From the NCBI RefSeq assembly GCF_900129315.1, contig NZ_FQUS01000002.1:248001-312000 (forward strand): DNA of 64,000 bases. The letters are read 5' to 3'. Below the pieces are notes generated by a model. It was not told the DNA's origin. It saw only the letters and a program-made list of their open reading frames with translations, and made no database searches. Made by a program: the position numbers and the translations under genes. Shown here piece after piece: positions 36,036 through 44,395 of the stretch. The stretch comes from Fodinibius roseus (GTDB lineage Bacteria > Bacteroidota > Rhodothermia > Balneolales > Balneolaceae). Numbering within the stretch: the first letter of the stretch is position 1; each line of letters starts with the position of its first letter.

Positions 36036-39000
36036 ATGAGTAATTTTATGCGTTTTAGACACTTTACATTGGTCGCCTTTGCTTTGGTTCTCGTTTCCTG
36101 CTCTTCCACCAGGGAAATGCCTCAGCAACAACAAACCTATGAACCCGCATCTTCTACAGCTAAAGTAACGAGCCGCATTACTGATCTCCCGGCCGTTGAT
36201 CAGGCTGAAAGGGAATGGATTTTCAGCGAGCTGGTGGCGGCAGGACCTTCGGGAATAAATGCACTGACGGAAATGCTGGTAGCCCCGGGCAGCGGTGACG
36301 ATACGCAGGCCCGATTCGCCGTCAACGGAATATCAAAATATGTTTCTCGCGCCGGTGCGGAATCCGAACGGGCCATGGTTGAGAAAGTCCTCATTGATGA
36401 GTTACAGTCCCATCGCCATCCCCTGGTAAAGGTTTTTTTGATGGAGCAGCTGGAGCTGATCGGAAGTAACGAGTCCATCCCGGCGTTGCAGTCATTCATC
36501 GGAGACGACCGCCTGAACGAATCGGCCGTGCATGCGCTCCGGGCGATCAATACAAACCGTGCCCGCCAGGTACTGGCGGAGGGAATATCGGCTACGGAGG
36601 GAGAGAAGCGTATTGCCGTGATCAAAGCACTGGGGGACATGAAGGCGTCGGATGTTACGGGATCCCTGCTACCCCTGGCTACTTCCGATGACCCGATGAC
36701 CCGGAAGGTGGTCCTGTACGCATTAGCCCGGAGTGGGGAGCCGGAAGCCGGGGAGGTGCTGTCTTCGGCACTGGATACCGGTGAAGGATACCAGCAAGAA
36801 GCGGCCCGAAGGTATTATCTGTTGTATGCAGGGCGACTGGCGGAAGAGGGGAATACAAGCCAGAGTGCCGACATCAGCCGCAATATTCTATCCGGTGATT
36901 TTTCATCGGAAGCCCGAAGCTCGGCCTTATCGATACTGGTCGGCCACGAAGGTGAAGAAGCGCTCGATGATCTGGTTGAAGCCGCCGAAAGTTCAGATGC
37001 ACGGCTTCGTTCAACGGCTCTTAGCCTGCTCGGGCAACATGCGGGCTGGCAAGTACCGGAGCGCTGGACTACAGCTTCGGCATTGGATGAGCTGTCCCCC
37101 GCTGTACAGGCAGATATTATTGATATGTTGGGGCGCAGCGGGCGGGCTTCCGTTTCGACGCTGCGGCCTTTTCTGGAAAGCAATGAGCTTTCGGTTCGGA
37201 TAGCTGCTGCTCGGGCAACGGCCGCTGCCGGGGGAGAAGAAGCGCTGCCTGTTTTACTGGAGGCATTAACCGAAGCTGAGCAGCCTGAAGAAATAGCCGC
37301 CCTGAAAAATGCCCTGCTGCGGCTTCCCACGGAGTCCCTCGTTTCAGAAGCAGCAGATCTGCTGCCGTCGCCCTCGGGATCCGCAAGGATCGCTCTTATC
37401 GAAATATTGGCGGAACGGCGGGCGGACCAGCATCTTGATACCGTGCTGGATCAGCTTGACGGTTCGGATGCACCGGTGCGATTGGCCGTATTTCAGTCCC
37501 TCAGGGGGTTGGCCGATCCCGACGACCTGCCTCAATTGGCCCGCCTGTTGTCGGAAGCTCAAAATGAAAATGAGCGCTCGGCTCTGCAGGAAGCGGTATT
37601 AGCGGTTTCGGAGGAAATCCCGGAACCGGAAAAACGTGCCCGGGCGGTCCTGCAGGCTCTGGAGGAAGCCCCGAATCGCCAGAAACCGTATCTGCTGGAA
37701 CTCCTTCCCGAGATGGGGGGTGAGAAAGCCCTTGAGGCGGTGGTTGCAGCGTCCCGAAGCTCTAACGATTCTATTCAACAGGCGGCCTTGCGGGCCCTCT
37801 CCGACTGGCCGGATGCTTTGGCACTGTCCCCGTTGGCAGAGGCTTTCCAAAACGCACCGGAATCCGGACGAAGTGACATTCTGGAAGGCTATATCCGCCT
37901 GGTACAGCAGTCAAAATACAGCGCAGCAGACAAAGTTCAGTTTCTGAAGGATATGTTAGATGAGTCCACCTCCGGTGAAGAAAAGCTGCGGGTGCTGAGC
38001 GGATTTGCGGCGCTGGAGTCCCCGGAAGCGCTGAGAGCGGTTGCGGCTCATTTTAATGACGAAAATGTGGCTGTGCGGGAACGCTCACTCCGATCGGTAG
38101 CGCAAATACTTTCGGCCTCGACTGAAGATACCGGCCGGGAACTTGCACTGATAGCAGCGACTACAAGCCCGGAACATAAAGAGAAAATCGAACAGTATAT
38201 ACAGGAGCTGGAATCCGCCGGTGATGAAACGGACATTTTTACCACGTTATTTAACGGGGAGGATCTGACCGGCTGGGTTGGTGATATGGAATCGTATGCC
38301 GTCAGCAATGGACAGATTATCAGTAAGGATGGGGCTACAGGCAATCTGTTTACCGAGGATGAATACAGTAACTTTATTCTGAAGTTCGATTTTAAACTGA
38401 CCGCCGGAGCCAATAACGGGCTGGCCATACGTGCACCGCTGGACAGCCACCCGGCGTATGAGGCCATGGAGCTTCAGATCATTGACAACACGGCTGAAAA
38501 ATATAAGGATCTGGAACCCTACCAGTTCCACGGGTCGATCTACGGGGTAGCGCCTGCCCAGCGGGGTCATTTGAACCCGGTCGGAGAGTGGAACACCCAG
38601 GAAGTGATTGCCGACGGCTCCCACATTACGGTCAGGGTAAATGGTCAAACCATCACCGATGTGGATCTTGCCGATATTGATACGTCCAACACCATGGATG
38701 GACGAGATCATCCCGGCTTGCTTAATGAAAGCGGTCATATCGGCTTTTTGGGACACGGCGACGAGGTTGCCTTCAGGGACATCAGAATACAGGATCTCGA
38801 CGTCTACTACCCGGACTACAGCTCGGATTCCGGGAACGGAGACGGGATGAACGAGCCGCCGGAAGGTTTTAAGGCTCTCTTCAACGGCGAGAATCTGGAA
38901 GGCTGGAAAGGAGTGGTAGGCAATCCCAAAACGCGGGCGGAAATGACAGAAGAAGAACTGGCTCAGAAGCAGAAAGAGGCAAATACCGAGATGCGAGAGC

Positions 39001-40013
39001 ACTGGTCAGTGCGGGATGGCGTGCTCTCTTTCGACGGCGAAGGCCACAGTGTGGCAACGGACAAGAAGTACAGGGATTTTGAGATGATGCTCGACTGGAA
39101 AATTGAGCCGGGCGGCGACAGCGGCGTATATCTCCGGGAAACGCCCCAGGTTCAGATTTGGGATATTACCGAATGGCCCCAGGGATCCGGCGGATTGTAT
39201 AATAACAAGGAACATCCCAGTAAGCCTTTGGTCCCGGCCGACAACGCCATTGGTGAGTGGAATAACATGCACATTCGGATGGTGGGTGAGAAAGTGACCG
39301 TTCACCTGAATAGCGAACTGGTTGTGGATAATGTAGTATTGGAGAATTTCTGGGACCGGGATGAGCCGGTTTATTCGGAGGGCGCTATTGATTTGCAGGC
39401 GCATAATACGCCCCTCTATTTCAAAAATATTTTTATCCGTGAAATACCACGCAAAGTATCTCTTTTTAACGGCGAGAATCTTTCCGGCTGGGAACGCGTG
39501 GGTGAGGATACCGGGCAATGGCATGCCGATGACGGGCTCCTTTATACGGAAGGCGGCGGGGGATGGCTGTCAACGACTGAAACCTACGACAATTTTAAGT
39601 TGGAATTTGAGTATCGCCTCCCGGAAGGGGGCAACAGCGGAGTGTTTCTGCGCGCCCCCCGCGAGGGCAATCCCGCCTATGAAGGAATGGAAATACAGCT
39701 GCTGGACGACAATGCCGAGCAGTATGCGGACCTGCAGCCGTGGCAATATACCGGCAGTATCTATGATGTCAAGGCGCCCTCCGGGGAAGCAAGTAAAAAA
39801 GCCGGAGAGTGGCAGAAAATGGAAATTACAGCGGATGGTTCTGAAGTGAAGGTGCGGCTGAATGGTGAGACGGTTGTAAGTACCGACCTGGTTAATTATA
39901 TGGATCGGGTGGAGGAGCATCCCGGTCTGAAACGCAGGTCAGGATATATCGGCCTCCAAAACCATAACTCGCGGGTTGAATTTCGAAATATTAATATTAC
40001 AGAGATCAAGTAA
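36036..40013 (+). CDS. Giant lipoprotein: HEAT-repeat domain plus three DUF1080 (3-keto-disaccharide hydrolase) domains
   Basis: About 1325 residues. ATG 36036 (or 36048, MRFRHFTLVAFALVLVSC) gives a lipoprotein signal with lipobox VLVSC; the frame extends upstream to 35907, but that part has no signal. After the lipid Cys come some 700 residues of alpha-helical HEAT-like repeats (for example HPLVKVFLMEQLELIGSNES and AVHALRAINTNRARQVL). Then follow three DUF1080 domains: bases about 38231-38805 (TLFNGEDLTGWVG), 38865-39450 (ALFNGENLEGWKG) and 39453-40010 (SLFNGENLSGWER). Each repeats the family pattern NSGVFLR / GEW / RNI. DUF1080 proteins act on 3-keto-glycosides or bind sugars. Domains 1 and 3 are more alike than either is to 2, which has an extra insertion (about KTRAEMTEEELAQKQKEAN). 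The downstream gene encodes a fourth, single DUF1080 domain. Confidence 0.9.
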   Translation: MSNFMRFRHFTLVAFALVLVSCSSTREMPQQQQTYEPASSTAKVTSRITDLPAVDQAEREWIFSELVAAGPSGINALTEMLVAPGSGDDTQARFAVNGISKYVSRAGAESERAMVEKVLIDELQSHRHPLVKVFLMEQLELIGSNESIPALQSFIGDDRLNESAVHALRAINTNRARQVLAEGISATEGEKRIAVIKALGDMKASDVTGSLLPLATSDDPMTRKVVLYALARSGEPEAGEVLSSALDTGEGYQQEAARRYYLLYAGRLAEEGNTSQSADISRNILSGDFSSEARSSALSILVGHEGEEALDDLVEAAESSDARLRSTALSLLGQHAGWQVPERWTTASALDELSPAVQADIIDMLGRSGRASVSTLRPFLESNELSVRIAAARATAAAGGEEALPVLLEALTEAEQPEEIAALKNALLRLPTESLVSEAADLLPSPSGSARIALIEILAERRADQHLDTVLDQLDGSDAPVRLAVFQSLRGLADPDDLPQLARLLSEAQNENERSALQEAVLAVSEEIPEPEKRARAVLQALEEAPNRQKPYLLELLPEMGGEKALEAVVAASRSSNDSIQQAALRALSDWPDALALSPLAEAFQNAPESGRSDILEGYIRLVQQSKYSAADKVQFLKDMLDESTSGEEKLRVLSGFAALESPEALRAVAAHFNDENVAVRERSLRSVAQILSASTEDTGRELALIAATTSPEHKEKIEQYIQELESAGDETDIFTTLFNGEDLTGWVGDMESYAVSNGQIISKDGATGNLFTEDEYSNFILKFDFKLTAGANNGLAIRAPLDSHPAYEAMELQIIDNTAEKYKDLEPYQFHGSIYGVAPAQRGHLNPVGEWNTQEVIADGSHITVRVNGQTITDVDLADIDTSNTMDGRDHPGLLNESGHIGFLGHGDEVAFRDIRIQDLDVYYPDYSSDSGNGDGMNEPPEGFKALFNGENLEGWKGVVGNPKTRAEMTEEELAQKQKEANTEMREHWSVRDGVLSFDGEGHSVATDKKYRDFEMMLDWKIEPGGDSGVYLRETPQVQIWDITEWPQGSGGLYNNKEHPSKPLVPADNAIGEWNNMHIRMVGEKVTVHLNSELVVDNVVLENFWDRDEPVYSEGAIDLQAHNTPLYFKNIFIREIPRKVSLFNGENLSGWERVGEDTGQWHADDGLLYTEGGGGWLSTTETYDNFKLEFEYRLPEGGNSGVFLRAPREGNPAYEGMEIQLLDDNAEQYADLQPWQYTGSIYDVKAPSGEASKKAGEWQKMEITADGSEVKVRLNGETVVSTDLVNYMDRVEEHPGLKRRSGYIGLQNHNSRVEFRNINITEIK

Positions 40014-40032
40014 TTCGGAGGTAGCTGTTATC

Positions 40033-40977
40033 ATGTTATCACTTAAAAAGCTGAGTTTTATATCGTTTGTGTTATTTGTAACAGCTGGCGTAACAGCCCT
40101 GCAGGCTCAGATTCCGGGGAGTGAGGCCGCGGGTCGGTGGGATATTACCATTGCGACAGCCAGCGGCGAACAACCCGCATGGCTGGAGATCGAAACCTCG
40201 GGCGTCAGTGCCCTGGTCGGCCGGTACGTGGGCCCCTCGGGAAGTGCACGTCCCATTTCGCAAATTACCTATTCCGGGGACGAGGAAACCTATGAGTTCA
40301 GTATTCCCCCGCAGTGGAGCAAGGGAGCGGATCTGCATGTTGAATTCACCCTTGAGGGGGAACAACTAAAGGGCCGGACTACGGGTTCGGGAGGCAATAC
40401 CCTGGAATGGACCGGCGTGCGGGCCCCCGCCTTGGAAGGCGAAGAGGAGCCGGAATGGGGGGAGCCAGTACCGCTGCTGGATAAGGAGCTGTCGAAATGG
40501 ATGATCCCGGAAAACAGCCAGTTTGAGATGGAAAATGGCGTTATGGTCAATCAAAAATCAGGGGGCAACCTGATTACCAAAGACGCGTTCGATGATTTTA
40601 AACTTCACGTGGAGTTCCGTTATCCGGAAGGAAGCAACAGCGGTATTTACCTGAGGGGACGTTATGAAGTACAGATTATTGACAGTTACGGCATGGAGCC
40701 CGATAGTCATCTGCTGGGGGGCATCTATGGCTTTATTGACCCCAGCGTGAATGCGGCGAAAGAAGCGGGTGAGTGGCAGAGCTATGATATCACACTGACC
40801 GGACGAATGGTTACGGTTGAGCTGAATGGGAGAGAAGTGATCTGTGACCGTCCCATTCCCGGTATTACGGGCGGCGCGCTCGATAGCAGGGAGGGAACGC
40901 CGGGACCCCTTATGATTCAGGGCGACCACGGGCCGGTGGAGTTTCGCAATATCACTATCACTCCGGCCGTAGACTGA
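40033..40977 (+). CDS. Secreted single DUF1080 (3-keto-disaccharide hydrolase-like) protein
   Basis: Start at ATG 40033 (MLSLKKLSFISFVLFVTAG) with CGGAGG about 12 bases upstream and a signal peptide ending LQAQ. An upstream frame from 39976 overlaps the giant gene and lacks a signal. The N-terminal part (about bases 40120-40430) is a small beta domain (RWDITIATASGEQPAWLEIE) of unknown role; the DUF1080 domain occupies about 40470-40970 (LDKELSKWMI, EGSNSGIYLRGRYEVQIID, PVEFRNITI). It follows the giant lipoprotein by 19 bases and is probably co-transcribed and co-acting on the same 3-keto glycosides with the Gfo/Idh/MocA enzyme. Family clear; catalytic versus binding role not determined. Confidence 0.9.
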   Translation: MLSLKKLSFISFVLFVTAGVTALQAQIPGSEAAGRWDITIATASGEQPAWLEIETSGVSALVGRYVGPSGSARPISQITYSGDEETYEFSIPPQWSKGADLHVEFTLEGEQLKGRTTGSGGNTLEWTGVRAPALEGEEEPEWGEPVPLLDKELSKWMIPENSQFEMENGVMVNQKSGGNLITKDAFDDFKLHVEFRYPEGSNSGIYLRGRYEVQIIDSYGMEPDSHLLGGIYGFIDPSVNAAKEAGEWQSYDITLTGRMVTVELNGREVICDRPIPGITGGALDSREGTPGPLMIQGDHGPVEFRNITITPAVD

Positions 40978-41130
40978 GGTTAAGATTAAGGTTAAGGCTG
41001 GGGAAAGCGCAACCCTGCATAACGGCAGCTCCCAGTCACCAATAACCAATAATTCTGCACAAAATTGGATCTTTGACGGGAAATTTCGAGATCCAAATCT
41101 TCTATCCCAACTCCTCATTCCTAATCCCCC

Positions 41131-41895
41131 TTACCATCCTCCGCTGGCTCCGCCCCCGCCGGAGCCAAAGCCGCCCCCGCCGCTGAAGCCTCCAAAACCG
41201 CCGCCTCCGCCGGAACCGCCTCCGAAGCCGCCCCCGCCGAGCCAGATAAAACCCCCGGGTCCCAGGGTTCTGCGTCGTCCCTTACCTTTACCGCCGCCCC
41301 CGCGACGAGAGGAATAGATGACAAAAACCAGAAATAGCACAAAGATGATAAACGAAATAGTGTCATCCTCCTGCCGGGAAGAACGCTCCCCGGTCAGCTG
41401 ACCGGTATACTCGCCGCTGGCGAGTTGAATCATGGCCGAGGTCGCCCGATCCAATCCGGCATAATAGTCTCCTTTTCTAAAACTCGGGGAAAGAATATCC
41501 CGGATAATGCGATTGGCCATGACATCAGGTATGGCCCCTTCCAGGCCGTAGCCCACTTCGATGCGTATTTTCCGATCATTAGGTGCGATGAGGATAAGAA
41601 CCCCGTTATCCCGATCGTCTTCCCACATCTTCCATTCGTTAAACAGGGTGGTCGCGGTCTCTTCAATGGAAATGCCGTTAAGACTCTCGAGGGTTGCAAT
41701 AGCAATAACAGTCGTCGTGGTATCCCGGTAATTTCGCAGCTTGGTCTCCAGCTGCTGCCGTTCACTGCTGCCCAGCATCCCGGCAAAATCGTTCACATGT
41801 CCCACCGGCTCGGAAGGAAGGTCCTGTGCTATGGCGGGGACGGTCAACCCGATGATAAAAAGTAGAGGGAGTAACAAATGGTTTAAGCGATGCAT
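41131..41895 (-). CDS. TPM-domain (YgcG-type) membrane protein with Gly-rich tail
   Basis: Start at ATG 41895 (MHRLNHLLLPLLFIIG) rather than the TTG at 41901, giving a signal peptide ending PAIAQ. A TPM domain follows (VNDFAGMLGSSERQQLETKLRN, GVLILIAPNDRKIRIEVGYGLEGAI), then one membrane segment (ISFIIFVLFLVFVIYSS) and a tail of almost only Gly, Phe and Ser ending GGASGGW. This layout is classic for the YgcG family, thought to act in envelope or membrane-protein quality control. It is the last gene of a minus-strand group with a NIPSNAP gene, a small TPM gene and lemA. Confidence 0.92.
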   Translation of the reverse strand: MHRLNHLLLPLLFIIGLTVPAIAQDLPSEPVGHVNDFAGMLGSSERQQLETKLRNYRDTTTTVIAIATLESLNGISIEETATTLFNEWKMWEDDRDNGVLILIAPNDRKIRIEVGYGLEGAIPDVMANRIIRDILSPSFRKGDYYAGLDRATSAMIQLASGEYTGQLTGERSSRQEDDTISFIIFVLFLVFVIYSSRRGGGGKGKGRRRTLGPGGFIWLGGGGFGGGSGGGGGFGGFSGGGGFGSGGGGASGGW

Positions 41896-41922
41896 GAACA
41901 AAGGAACTGTTAGGTAAGAAAA

Positions 41923-42717
41923 TTAAAGATCGGAATAGGATGCTGCCCGTAAAAAGTAAATATCGCTGTTAGATACATTATCCTGGTATTTCTCCATGGC
42001 TGAGAGCTCTTCCCACCGGGCGTCATTTCGAAAGGCATCCCAGTGGGCGTTGCGGCTTTCCATATTCTCAAACGTAGTCATGTACATCAGGTTGGGCATT
42101 TTATTACCGGAGATGACATTCCCATAAAAGATAGCGTTGAAATCCAACCGGTCAAATATTTCCACCTCACCGCCCGCATTGAACATATCGACTTTATTTC
42201 GGTTCAACAATTCAGTCGCACTCTCATAGCTTCGTAATTCATAGACCCGCTCAGTTTTGGGGTTATCCAGGTCGGCGGCCATAAGTGTCGGGGCATATTC
42301 AAATGCCCGTAGTAACGTAGAGGTTATCTTGTGGTAGGGCGGTTCATCGTGAGGAGCCTCAAGATAGTCTTCGCCCTCAGCGAGATACTGCGAGTCGCCG
42401 TTGAGCCGGCCGGGGAGGGAGGCAAACTCATCCAGGCTTTTAAAAGGGATCAGCAGGTACGTTTTCAAAGCAGCAGCGGTATCCGTTTTGTGCGGTTTAA
42501 AAACGCCTACCGGATCAATGTCCAGGCGGTGCAAGGCCGGCAGGTATGCCTGTTCTAAAAAGCGGTCTGTTTTCTGTTGTTGCTCCGCGCTGTCAAAATG
42601 ATACGTCATTATCTGGAAAAACTGTTGCGATTCGTAGTTCTGCTGGCTATAGACGGTCGCAGGAACAAGCTGAAAACAAAAGATTAGTAACAGAAGATAA
42701 AAAGTATGTTTTTTCAT
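41923..42717 (-). CDS. Secreted NIPSNAP-family protein
   Basis: Signal peptide (MKKHTFYLLLLIFCFQLVPATVYS) followed by two NIPSNAP-type ferredoxin-like units: FQIMTYHFDSAEQQQKTDRF in the first and VYELRSYESATELLNRNKVDMF in the second, each ending with a conserved Trp/aromatic segment. Length 264 residues. The family's biochemical role is poorly known. It sits 21 bases before the YgcG-type gene but is separated from the LemA/TPM genes by a family 1 repeat, so it may have been inserted into, or brought next to, the lemA-TPM group. Confidence 0.85.
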   Translation of the reverse strand: MKKHTFYLLLLIFCFQLVPATVYSQQNYESQQFFQIMTYHFDSAEQQQKTDRFLEQAYLPALHRLDIDPVGVFKPHKTDTAAALKTYLLIPFKSLDEFASLPGRLNGDSQYLAEGEDYLEAPHDEPPYHKITSTLLRAFEYAPTLMAADLDNPKTERVYELRSYESATELLNRNKVDMFNAGGEVEIFDRLDFNAIFYGNVISGNKMPNLMYMTTFENMESRNAHWDAFRNDARWEELSAMEKYQDNVSNSDIYFLRAASYSDL

Positions 42718-42738
42718 AGGAAATAAAATAGTGTTAGC

Positions 42739-42878
42739 GAAGCCTTTGCAAAACCGTTCTTTTGCCCAATATCGGCGTTATCGGTCGGTTGAGATTCTCA
42801 CATATAGGCTATATGCTGCGATTCCAACCTCCCTCTGGTCTTGACCTTGAACAAAATTACTTGTTTTTCAAAAGCTTC
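42739..42878 (+). repeat. Family 1 interspersed palindromic element, copy B
   Basis: Runs from GAAGCCTTTGCAAAACCG to TTTTTCAAAAGCTTC and is almost identical to copy A in its interior (GCGATTCCAACCTCCCTCTGG is shared). Flanking bases TTAGC and TTGGT match only partly, so any target duplication has decayed. It lies between the NIPSNAP gene and the small TPM gene. Confidence 0.75.
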
Positions 42879-42916
42879 TTGGTATAATTCTCAACAAAAG
42901 AAATGAAGAGCATAGA

Positions 42917-43360
42917 TTAATTTTTATTATAGCTGATTTCGTCCGATAGTTCATTGAGGTCGCCCTTCTGGCGGTAGGGAAATTGCTCGGTAAGCTTTTC
43001 GCCTACTTTATGGACGGCTTCTTCGATTCCCTGTTCGTAGGCATCTTTCTTGAAATGTTGAATAATGAATGCCAGCACATCATCCCAAAAGCCCTCTTCC
43101 ACTTGCCTGTGAATACCTTTTCCCGCATATACAGCCACCTTGTGATCTTCTGTGGCCACATATATGAGTACGCCGTTTTGGTACTTTGTCTGGTCCATTC
43201 CCAGCTCGTGGAAAATTTCACTGGCACGCTCGAGCGGGTCCCCCTCGCAGCGGTGTTCCATATGAATTCGAATTTCACCGGAAGTTTTTTCCTCCGCCCT
43301 GGCAATGGCATTGATAATCTGCTGCTCTTCTTTCTCGGTAAGGAACGATCTGGCAGGCAT
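42917..43360 (-). CDS. Small cytoplasmic TPM-domain protein
   Basis: A 147-residue TPM-domain protein without signal peptide or membrane segment. Typical features are SGEIRIHMEHRCEGDPLERA, ELGMDQTKYQNGVLIYVATE and KVAVYAGKGIHRQV. Such short TPM proteins are regularly encoded between lemA and ygcG-like genes. Lipid- or membrane-associated quality control is suggested for the group; nothing more specific can be read here. Confidence 0.88.
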   Translation of the reverse strand: MPARSFLTEKEEQQIINAIARAEEKTSGEIRIHMEHRCEGDPLERASEIFHELGMDQTKYQNGVLIYVATEDHKVAVYAGKGIHRQVEEGFWDDVLAFIIQHFKKDAYEQGIEEAVHKVGEKLTEQFPYRQKGDLNELSDEISYNKN

Positions 43361-43411
43361 ATTGGTGAGATTTAACTATCAGGTTAGTGTTTATTCCAAA
43401 ACAGGCTGTCA

Positions 43412-43999
43412 TTAATCAAAATTCACCTCGGGAACCTCTTCAGCCCCTTCATCCGCTTCAAAATAGGCTTTTTCATCAAAGCCCAGCATCCCGGCAAAGA
43501 GATTGGTGGGAAATCTTCGAATGTCGGTGTTATAGGACTGTACGGTCTCATTATAACGCTGTCGTTCTGTTGCAATACGGTTTTCTGTTCCCTCCAGTTG
43601 AGCCTGAAGGTCCTGGAAATTCTGATTGGCTTTCAGTTCCGGGTACCGCTCTACGGTGAGCATCAACCGGGACAGGGCCCCCGAAAGCTGCTGTTGTGCC
43701 TTTTGAAACTGCTCGATCATCTGGGGATTGTCCAGATCCCCGGCATTAAGCTGAATAGAGGTGGCATTGCTGCGCGCATCAATGACATCGGTGAGTGTTT
43801 CCTGTTCGAAATCAGCAGCCCCTTTAACGGTATTCACCAGGTTTGGTACCAGGTCAGCTCTCCGCTGGTATTGATTTTCAACCTGAGCCCATGCCTGATT
43901 AACCGATTCCTGCTTCTCTACCAGGCCATTGTTGATATTTATACCATAAACCACCAATAGAGCAACAGCGCCAATTCCGATGAGAGTCTTAATATTCAT
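43412..43999 (-). CDS. lemA: LemA family membrane protein
   Basis: Start at the ATG at 43999 (MNIKTLIGIGAVALLVVYG), giving one N-terminal membrane helix and then the coiled-coil-rich LemA domain (QAWAQVENQYQRRADLVPNLVNTVKG and LTVERYPELKANQNFQDLQAQLEGTENRI). The frame stays open upstream through a TTG at 44068 into a repeat element, which is not coding. First gene of the minus-strand lemA-TPM-NIPSNAP-TPM group. LemA and TPM proteins commonly occur together, and a partnership at the membrane is inferred. About 195 residues, normal. Confidence 0.93.
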   Translation of the reverse strand: MNIKTLIGIGAVALLVVYGININNGLVEKQESVNQAWAQVENQYQRRADLVPNLVNTVKGAADFEQETLTDVIDARSNATSIQLNAGDLDNPQMIEQFQKAQQQLSGALSRLMLTVERYPELKANQNFQDLQAQLEGTENRIATERQRYNETVQSYNTDIRRFPTNLFAGMLGFDEKAYFEADEGAEEVPEVNFD

Positions 44000-44036
44000 T
44001 TTATCTGTCGTTAGTTTCAGGTTTATCAACGTAATA

Positions 44037-44177
44037 AAGAGCTCTGCAAAAATCGTTCTTTCGGCCAATCACTGCGTTTTCGCGCATTCAACATCCTTCA
44101 CATATGCTTTATATGCTGTGGCTTTGCATTCGCTCAGGCTTTGATATTGACCAAAATTCCCGATTTTCACAGCCCTT
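44037..44177 (+). repeat. Family 1 interspersed palindromic element, copy C
   Basis: Begins AAGAGCTCTGCAAAAATCG and ends CGATTTTCACAGCCCTT, clear inverted repeats. It is bounded by a perfect 5-base direct repeat TAATA (44032-44036 and 44178-44182). It lies upstream of both lemA and purL, in the divergent space between them. Confidence 0.8.
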
Positions 44178-44293
44178 TAATATACGAAAGCTCAGCAAAA
44201 TAGATACATCTATAAAATTTCAGGTTTTCAACAGGCACAAAGTATCAGATCATTTTTAATTTTTCATTTTTTAATTCTTAACATTCAAATTCC

Positions 44294-44301
44294 TATCTTT
44301 G
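44294..44301 (+). promoter_or_regulatory. Bacteroidota-type -7 promoter element for purL
   Basis: TATCTTTG at 44294-44301 fits the Bacteroidota -7 consensus TAnnTTTG and lies about 95 bases before the purL start in an AT-rich setting. No good -33 TTTG was found at the expected spacing, so this is tentative. Confidence 0.4.
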
Positions 44302-44395
44302 GGTGAACTGAAATCAACTACGAAATCAGTGCTTCTTGTCGCATAATTTCATTTCATTTACCCTGTAACTTTTCAACTTTCCAAAAAAGTAGCTG

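Noticed and set aside
41131-41300. GC-rich repetitive sequence that might suggest a tandem repeat locus
   Set aside because: It encodes the Gly-rich tail normal for YgcG-type TPM proteins.
43999-44068. N-terminal extension of lemA from a TTG start
   Set aside because: The extension is encoded by the edge of a family 1 repeat, and the ATG at 43999 starts directly with the membrane helix expected for LemA.
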